A stretch of 64,000 bases of DNA from assembly GCF_014696355.1 (NCBI RefSeq), contig NZ_JACJQA010000051.1, positions 1 to 64,000 on the forward strand, given 5' to 3'. This document shows, piece by piece, positions 59,783 through 64,000 of the stretch (within the stretch, counting starts at the first letter, position 1; each line of letters opens with the position of its first letter). The notes beneath the pieces were generated by a model. It saw only the letters and a list, made by a program, of their open reading frames with translations, had not been told where the DNA came from and searched no databases. A program made the translations under genes and the position numbers. Source of the stretch: Pseudanabaena sp. FACHB-1998. GTDB taxonomy: Bacteria > Cyanobacteriota > Cyanobacteriia > Pseudanabaenales > Pseudanabaenaceae.

Positions 59783-60455
59783 TCACATTTGTTGGAAGCT
59801 ATGATGAGATTGGATGCAAAATTCGTATTTATTGATAAACAAACCGATGACAATATCGTGCATCACAATGGATTTAGAAAAGCAAATCGTCTTTGTGGCT
59901 AAACGCTTAATCCGAGTTCTCAAAGTTAAATGCTTGCGTTCAATTTTCTGAGTATTTTTCTTGCCGATTAGATAAGTGCTAGGGTCAAGAATCCTCTCGT
60001 ATGCACCCCACGCATCCGTGAAAAATCGCTTGATGCCAAATGGTTTAAGGAGATCTACTAACTTAACTAAAGCTTGATCTTGATGTGGTGCTAATACATA
60101 AGCTAAAACTGCTCCAGTTGTATGATTGATCGCGTGCCATAACCATCTTTACTATTGTTTGCTACCAACAAAAATCCACATTTCATCCATCTCTTCGGAT
60201 TCAACTTGATAAAGATCGACATCCACTGCCTCTAGATCCAGTTGCTCTGGTAATGGATAGTTGACAACTTCTATATCTTCCTACTTTTTTTAATTCGTTG
60301 ATTACTGTAGTGGGGCTGATACCTAATACTCTGCCTGTATCTCTGACACCACTGCCATTAATTGCCATCTCCGTGATTTGTTGTTTTACTGTTGCCAGAT
60401 GACTTTTGTAGGTGTAATCAAAAATACAGGTCAGACGCTTTTTCCGAGAGTTCAA
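59783..60455 (-). pseudogene. IS1-family transposase remnant
   Basis: The InsA part (from 60455) has an HTH, QITEMAINGSGVRDTGRVLG, then SPTTVINELKK. After a frame break, VESEEMDEMWIFVGSKQ precedes a stop, and the InsB part continues in another frame: WHAINHTTGAVLAYVLAPHQ, FFTDAWGAYERI, NTQKIERKHLTLRTRIKRL. The N-terminal zinc ribbon is missing, so the gene is dead apart from the usual frameshift. It differs from the intact IS1 at 22606-23357. Remaining parts of the element ends were not found. Confidence 0.75.
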
Positions 60456-60660
60456 CTGATGTTTAACCTTGACTACTTACCTATACGAGTTACCCCCATC
60501 TCAGGTTTGTTTTCCTCGTCCTTTTCCCAGCTTCACTTTCAGAGTTTTTTTCTCTGTCCATGTGGGAAGATTTGGCTTCACACCATTCCTAGTGGGTGAG
60601 ACTTGTCTACTTAATTTTGACGCACTCACACTAATCTGAAGTTACCTCTATTTTCTTTAT

Positions 60661-60974
60661 GGGTGTTTAACCCAAGGCGGTGTAAAGGCTCTGATCCCCT
60701 ATCCCTTTCGGACTAGTTTCGCAGAAACGAACCGCACCACGTATCCTGATTACATGCCTATATATAATGAATATCAGCCTGACAAGGACCGGCGGTATTA
60801 AACCATTTTTGCATAACGACAGCTAACTAACGGGCAGATACCCTTTCAATATATAGCAACGCGCCGAACAAAGCCGTGAAACCTTAAAAACACGTCAGCC
60901 AAACTAAGTATAAATACTCATTGGTTTAAATTTAATGGCAAATAATTGATGATTATTTGCTCTAAGATATTTCT
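60661..60974 (+). ncRNA. Candidate HEARO/omega-RNA-like structured RNA with vestigial iscB start
   Basis: This 314-bp stretch is richer in G and C than its surroundings, has no reading frame, and contains several small hairpins. Examples are GGGT/ACCC at 60661-60673, GTTTC-GCA-GAAAC at 60716-60728, and GCAAATAAT/ATTATTTGC at 60938-60960. Fifteen bases after the last hairpin an ATG (60975) begins MTSWVLVL before a stop at about 61002. IscB nucleases usually start with a similar hydrophobic strand, and their guide RNA (HEARO/omega RNA) lies directly upstream. I infer an orphan omega RNA left after loss of iscB. No covariance test was possible. Confidence 0.35.
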
Positions 60975-61283
60975 ATGACAAGTTGGGTCTTAGTACTACT
61001 ATAGTTAGCCTTTTGTGATTACGATTTTCAGCAAGCTTATTCTTGTAATTCAAGGCTTTCGGCAACTGATATTTCCATATAGGGGACGACTTTAAGGAAA
61101 CCCAACGCTGTTATCAGTATTTTAAAACCGATAGTGACAAGTTTATGATATGGGGGGGTGGCAAGCATAGAGTCAGAATCATACTAAAAGCAATATTGTT
61201 AGATGCATAGCTAATATTTTCTGAGAAACAATAGATCATACATAGAGAGTTATAGTAAAAAAAATTCATTGTCGGCATACAAA

Positions 61284-61925
61284 ATGATCGCTTTAGAGCA
61301 ACAATTAAAGCAACTTGTCTTAGAAACTTGTCAACATCCTCATAAGAGTACAGCCCGACAAAGAGGATTAACCTCACTTATTAGGCTAATTAATCACTCG
61401 CAAAGGCTTTGGAAAGATTCTTCTCCATATTATGAAGATGCTTTGCAGCTAATGTGGCTATATTTTTGTCGAAATCTTTGCGAAGCTCTAACGGCAAAGT
61501 CTGCATACGATTCTGAGCGCAGCAATGTGATTACCTGGCTAAATGCTTACCTCAAACACCGCCTACAAGATATGTATATCGAGAATCTACAACAACAAAA
61601 GAAATCTGTACTAGAAAATAGAGATATAGTTGAAACAAATCATCCAATCAATAATATAGTTTCCCCAGAGCAGCCATCTGATTTACTGGAGCGAGTGCGG
61701 CAATGGGTGGAAATAGACAAGACTAAAGTTTTACGACAAACATATATTCGCGATCGCGCTGATGTAAATGCTCAGGTTTTGATTCTCAAGCGATTACCAC
61801 CTGAAACTAATTGGCAAATATTGGCTCAGGAGTTTTCGCTCCCAATCTCAACACTCAGCAGTTTCTATCAACGGAAATGCATTCCTTTATTAAAAGAATT
61901 GTACGAACAGCAAAGATTTATATAA
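61284..61925 (+). CDS. Sigma-70-like regulatory protein next to DUF1822
   Basis: This protein of about 213 residues has a C-terminal helix-turn-helix of region-4 type (ETNWQILAQEFSLPISTLSS near 170-195). Its helical N-terminal part contains YEDALQLMWLYFCRNLCEAL and NVITWLNAYLKHRLQD, resembling sigma region 2. In cyanobacteria such sigma-like genes commonly precede DUF1822 genes and larger sensor or CHAT-domain genes. The ATG at 61284 is used; the frame opens at a TTG at 61269. The next gene starts 21 bp after its stop. Confidence 0.65.
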   Translation: MIALEQQLKQLVLETCQHPHKSTARQRGLTSLIRLINHSQRLWKDSSPYYEDALQLMWLYFCRNLCEALTAKSAYDSERSNVITWLNAYLKHRLQDMYIENLQQQKKSVLENRDIVETNHPINNIVSPEQPSDLLERVRQWVEIDKTKVLRQTYIRDRADVNAQVLILKRLPPETNWQILAQEFSLPISTLSSFYQRKCIPLLKELYEQQRFI

Positions 61926-61946
61926 TTGAACTCGGGAATAATACTA

Positions 61947-63260
61947 ATGAATAATATTGAAAACTACTTTCTATCTCTTCCAATATCTACTCCATCTCTT
62001 AACATAGCGCGATCGCTTGCATCTCAAGTGTCACTTCCCTCGGTGGGAGATCGATTAAAGCATAATACTTTAGCGGTTTTGGTAATACGAGACTACTTAG
62101 AAATGATGGGTATTTCGACAAATCTAGAGGGAAGTGACAGTTGGAATCCTGTTGTAAGAATATGTGCGGATGTTGCTGATTTAGAGATTGAGGGAATAGG
62201 CAAACTAGAATGTCGATCGCTACGAGCTGGAGAAACAAGCTGTTATGTACCACCTGAAGTATGGGAAGATCGCATTAGTTATGTAGTTGTGCAATTTGAG
62301 GAAAATTTGCGATCAGCGACCTTATTAGGTTTTGTTCGACAAGTATCGACGGAATTTGTTTCGATTGATCGCTTAGAGCCTATTGAGAATTTGCTGGAGG
62401 CGTTAGAAGAGATCGCAACTTTGCGAAAAATCACCTCGTCACTCATAGACGAAATCCGTACTCCCATGAATGGTATATTAGAAATAGCAGAAGTTCTTCT
62501 GGATATTCCCAATCTTACGCTAGAGCAAACAGATTATGTGGAAACCATCAAACGAAGTGGGGATAAAGTTTTAGAGTTATTCAATGATGATAGAACTTTA
62601 AAGATAGCTAACAAAAGAGAATTTCTAGTGTACATGAATCACGAAATCCGTACTCCCATGAATGGCATATTGGGAATGGCGAAAATTCTTCTGGAAACCT
62701 CTCAGCTTACTCCACAGCAAGCAGAATGTATAGAGGTAATAAAGTATAGCACTGAGTCTCTCTTTACGATTGTCAATAACATTTTTAATTTCTCATTGAT
62801 CGCGCATCTCAGTAATTGGTTGCTAGATGTTTTTGATTCAGGCTGGCAAGAGTTAGAAAATTTACTAGATGGCAAACAAACTCGATATGCTTATCGTACT
62901 AGAGATATCTCAAATTCTTTTCGCGGCAATCCAGACGATTCGCAGGAAGTGCGACGGGGGATGTTGTTCAATCTCGGCTTTGAGATGCCAAATAGTCAGT
63001 TAGTTATGATCGCGGGTATTTCACGTATCTCAGAAAACGAGATGAATATTCGTTTAGCTGTTTATCCTATCTCAGATATATTCTTACCTGAATTTCTCAA
63101 ATTAGTGGTTTTAGATGAGTCAGGAAATACTTTCCTCCAAGCTCAAGCTAGAAGTATCGATAATTATATTCAGCTTCAATTTAGAGGTTCGATAGGAGAA
63201 CGTTTTAGAGCTAAAGTCTCTTTTGAAAATGCTAATTTGACAAACAATTTTATTATTTGA
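61947..63260 (+). CDS. DUF1822 protein containing two tandem HisKA-type dimerisation segments
   Basis: This protein of about 437 residues has DUF1822-like N- and C-terminal parts (LKHNTLAVLVIRDYLEMMGI; SCYVPPEVWEDRISYVVVQF; AVYPISDIFLPEFLKL). Two histidine-kinase dimerisation units lie between them. The second (from His232: NHEIRTPMNGILGMAKILLE) has a proper H-box. The first has Asp168 in place of His (LIDEIRTPMNGILEIAEVLL). No GHKL ATPase follows. The units are 192 bp apart and share a 23-base identical DNA stretch, so the duplication is recent. It may act as a phosphotransfer or dimerisation platform for another kinase, or be a remnant. It follows the sigma-like gene. Confidence 0.75.
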   Translation: MNNIENYFLSLPISTPSLNIARSLASQVSLPSVGDRLKHNTLAVLVIRDYLEMMGISTNLEGSDSWNPVVRICADVADLEIEGIGKLECRSLRAGETSCYVPPEVWEDRISYVVVQFEENLRSATLLGFVRQVSTEFVSIDRLEPIENLLEALEEIATLRKITSSLIDEIRTPMNGILEIAEVLLDIPNLTLEQTDYVETIKRSGDKVLELFNDDRTLKIANKREFLVYMNHEIRTPMNGILGMAKILLETSQLTPQQAECIEVIKYSTESLFTIVNNIFNFSLIAHLSNWLLDVFDSGWQELENLLDGKQTRYAYRTRDISNSFRGNPDDSQEVRRGMLFNLGFEMPNSQLVMIAGISRISENEMNIRLAVYPISDIFLPEFLKLVVLDESGNTFLQAQARSIDNYIQLQFRGSIGERFRAKVSFENANLTNNFII

Positions 63261-63461
63261 TAATTCGATAGGTAAAGTAAATAATTAATAGTTTGTTTTG
63301 TAATGCATAGTTACGCGATCGCCTAGAACTAAAAAGTACTAGAACAATAGATACATTTAGAAAAAGTCATGATGTCTCTGAGTGGGCATTCATAATTGCT
63401 TTTGGATTGGTAACTTTGATTGCCGATCTCTAAACTGTAAATTATCGTATGAAGTGAATCC
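63261..63461. other. Intergenic region
   Basis: About 200 bp between the DUF1822 gene and the TPR gene, with one HIP1 site near 63317. No repeat, RNA or small gene was recognised; a promoter for the TPR gene may lie here. Confidence 0.35.
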
Positions 63462-64000
63462 ATGAAAATTAGCTTAGAGCAACTAGAAAAAGTCAGCAAT
63501 TTATACGAGCGAGGTTTATTCTTACAAGCCTATAAGATCGCAAAAAACTATGCGCCATTAAATCAATGGCAAGGAATCAGAGCAAAAATTTTTGCGGGAA
63601 GATTGGCTTGGCAATTAGGATCTCCAAGGTTAGGAGATGCTTTGATTTTAAGGGGGTGGCGCGAAAATCGTGAGGATAGTGAAGCAAAATATTATTATGC
63701 GAGATATATTTACAGGCGTTACGGAATTTTAAGAGCTTGGGAATATATCCAACAGATAGAATATCTCAGCGATCCCACCCCCCGTCGTCAAGCTGATTGG
63801 TTGAGTTGTCGAGTTCATTTATTGTCGGAAATGCGAGACTTTGAGGCTGCTGAAATGTGGTTGGAGCAAGCCGATCGCCTTGCTCCCGATTATCTGTGGC
63901 TAGATGTCGAACGGATCTATCTTTTAGAAATGGAGGATCGATATGAGGAAGCACTAACAGTTGGTCAACATCGTTTATCGTTAAATCCACATTATTCTCC
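63462..64000 (+). CDS. TPR-containing protein, cut by the window end
   Basis: An ATG at 63462 opens a frame that is uninterrupted to the window edge (179 codons). It starts MKISLEQLEKVSNLYERGLF and shows repeated helix pairs with TPR spacing: SEAKYYYARYIYRRYGILRA, MRDFEAAEMWLEQADRLAPD and DRYEEALTVGQHRLSLNPHY. The right-hand part is missing, so any catalytic domain (such as C39 or CHAT domains known in long cyanobacterial TPR proteins) cannot be judged. It follows the sigma-like and DUF1822 genes and may belong with them. Confidence 0.7.
   Translation, partial: MKISLEQLEKVSNLYERGLFLQAYKIAKNYAPLNQWQGIRAKIFAGRLAWQLGSPRLGDALILRGWRENREDSEAKYYYARYIYRRYGILRAWEYIQQIEYLSDPTPRRQADWLSCRVHLLSEMRDFEAAEMWLEQADRLAPDYLWLDVERIYLLEMEDRYEEALTVGQHRLSLNPHYS

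Noticed and set aside
60378-60599. Rightward 73-codon frame overlapping the IS1 remnant
   Set aside because: Antisense to recognisable IS1 InsA sequence; Cys/Phe-rich chance translation.
61114-61377. Leftward frame overlapping the sigma-like gene start
   Set aside because: No ribosome site and overlaps a better-supported gene; residue pattern is not convincing.
1-64000. CRISPR array
   Set aside because: No series of regularly spaced direct repeats was seen; the repeats present are paired inverted ends of MITEs and insertion sequences.
1-64000. tRNA or rRNA genes
   Set aside because: No cloverleaf with a TTCGA-type loop and no conserved rRNA stretches were seen in the intergenic regions.

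Overview
The window comes from a cyanobacterium. The palindrome GCGATCGC (HIP1), which is over-represented in cyanobacterial genomes, recurs through much of it. Many gene families are typically cyanobacterial: Uma2, a DUF1822 protein next to a sigma-like gene, EAD/caspase proteins and SAM-SPASM/Opp genes. Base composition and gene style would fit a filamentous Pseudanabaena-like genome, but that genus call is inference. A conjugation gene set, a topA, toxin-antitoxin genes and many insertion sequences suggest a large plasmid or an integrated conjugative element rather than a core chromosomal region. No rRNA, tRNA or CRISPR array was found.

Layout. 1-1.1 kb: start of an IS5-type transposase abutting a 3'-truncated mfd. 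1.1-5.7 kb: Uma2 nuclease-fold protein, a secreted proline-rich protein, a MITE with 9-bp target duplication, an EAD protein plus caspase-like protease, and a Phd/RelE-type toxin-antitoxin pair. 5.7-9.4 kb: a second-type topA and two mobile-element proteins. 9.6-12.0 kb: two unknown proteins that may form a toxin-like pair. 12.3-21.3 kb: a type IV secretion operon read leftward in the order VirB2, B3, B4, B5, B6, B8, B10, B9. It is broken by a 2.4-kb rightward cassette (small exported peptide, exported C39 peptidase, outer-membrane barrel) that has removed the ATPase half of virB4 and the start of the virB5-like gene. 21.4-25.4 kb: insertion sequences (IS630 fragment, intact IS1, IS982 with an IS630 nested inside it) and a truncated SDR gene.

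25.5-27.7 kb, 37.1-38.9 kb and 46.4-52.7 kb hold three related-looking signalling modules. Each pairs a receiver protein with a small receiver-like partner. One receiver carries a NYN ribonuclease-type domain, one is split by a coiled coil, and the largest module includes a histidine kinase. 27.8-37.1 kb: coupling protein (VirD4/TraD type), a PD-(D/E)XK-like protein, membrane proteins, an AAA+ ATPase and a DegT-type aminotransferase. 39.3-46.4 kb: a peptide-type ABC importer (one ATPase, binding lipoprotein, two permeases) interleaved with a radical SAM/SPASM enzyme and two split-barrel flavoprotein-like paralogues. It runs into the kinase module with almost no spacing.

54.3-58.1 kb: a sugar-phosphate cyclase of the 2-epi-5-epi-valiolone synthase type, a zinc alcohol dehydrogenase and an HprK-like P-loop protein, bracketed by two copies of one MITE family. 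A fatty-acid-hydroxylase-superfamily gene runs into the right-hand MITE. 59.8-61.0 kb: IS1 remnant and a structured-looking region that may be an orphan HEARO/omega RNA in front of a vestigial iscB start. 61.3-64 kb: sigma-like gene, a DUF1822 protein with two tandem histidine-kinase dimerisation boxes but no ATPase, and a TPR protein running off the edge.

At the largest scale, HIP1 sites are common in the conjugation and housekeeping-like stretches. I saw none in the putative cargo blocks (9.6-12.0, 16.8-19.2, 25.5-27.7, 37.1-50.7 and 53.3-61.5 kb), which supports recent acquisition of those blocks.
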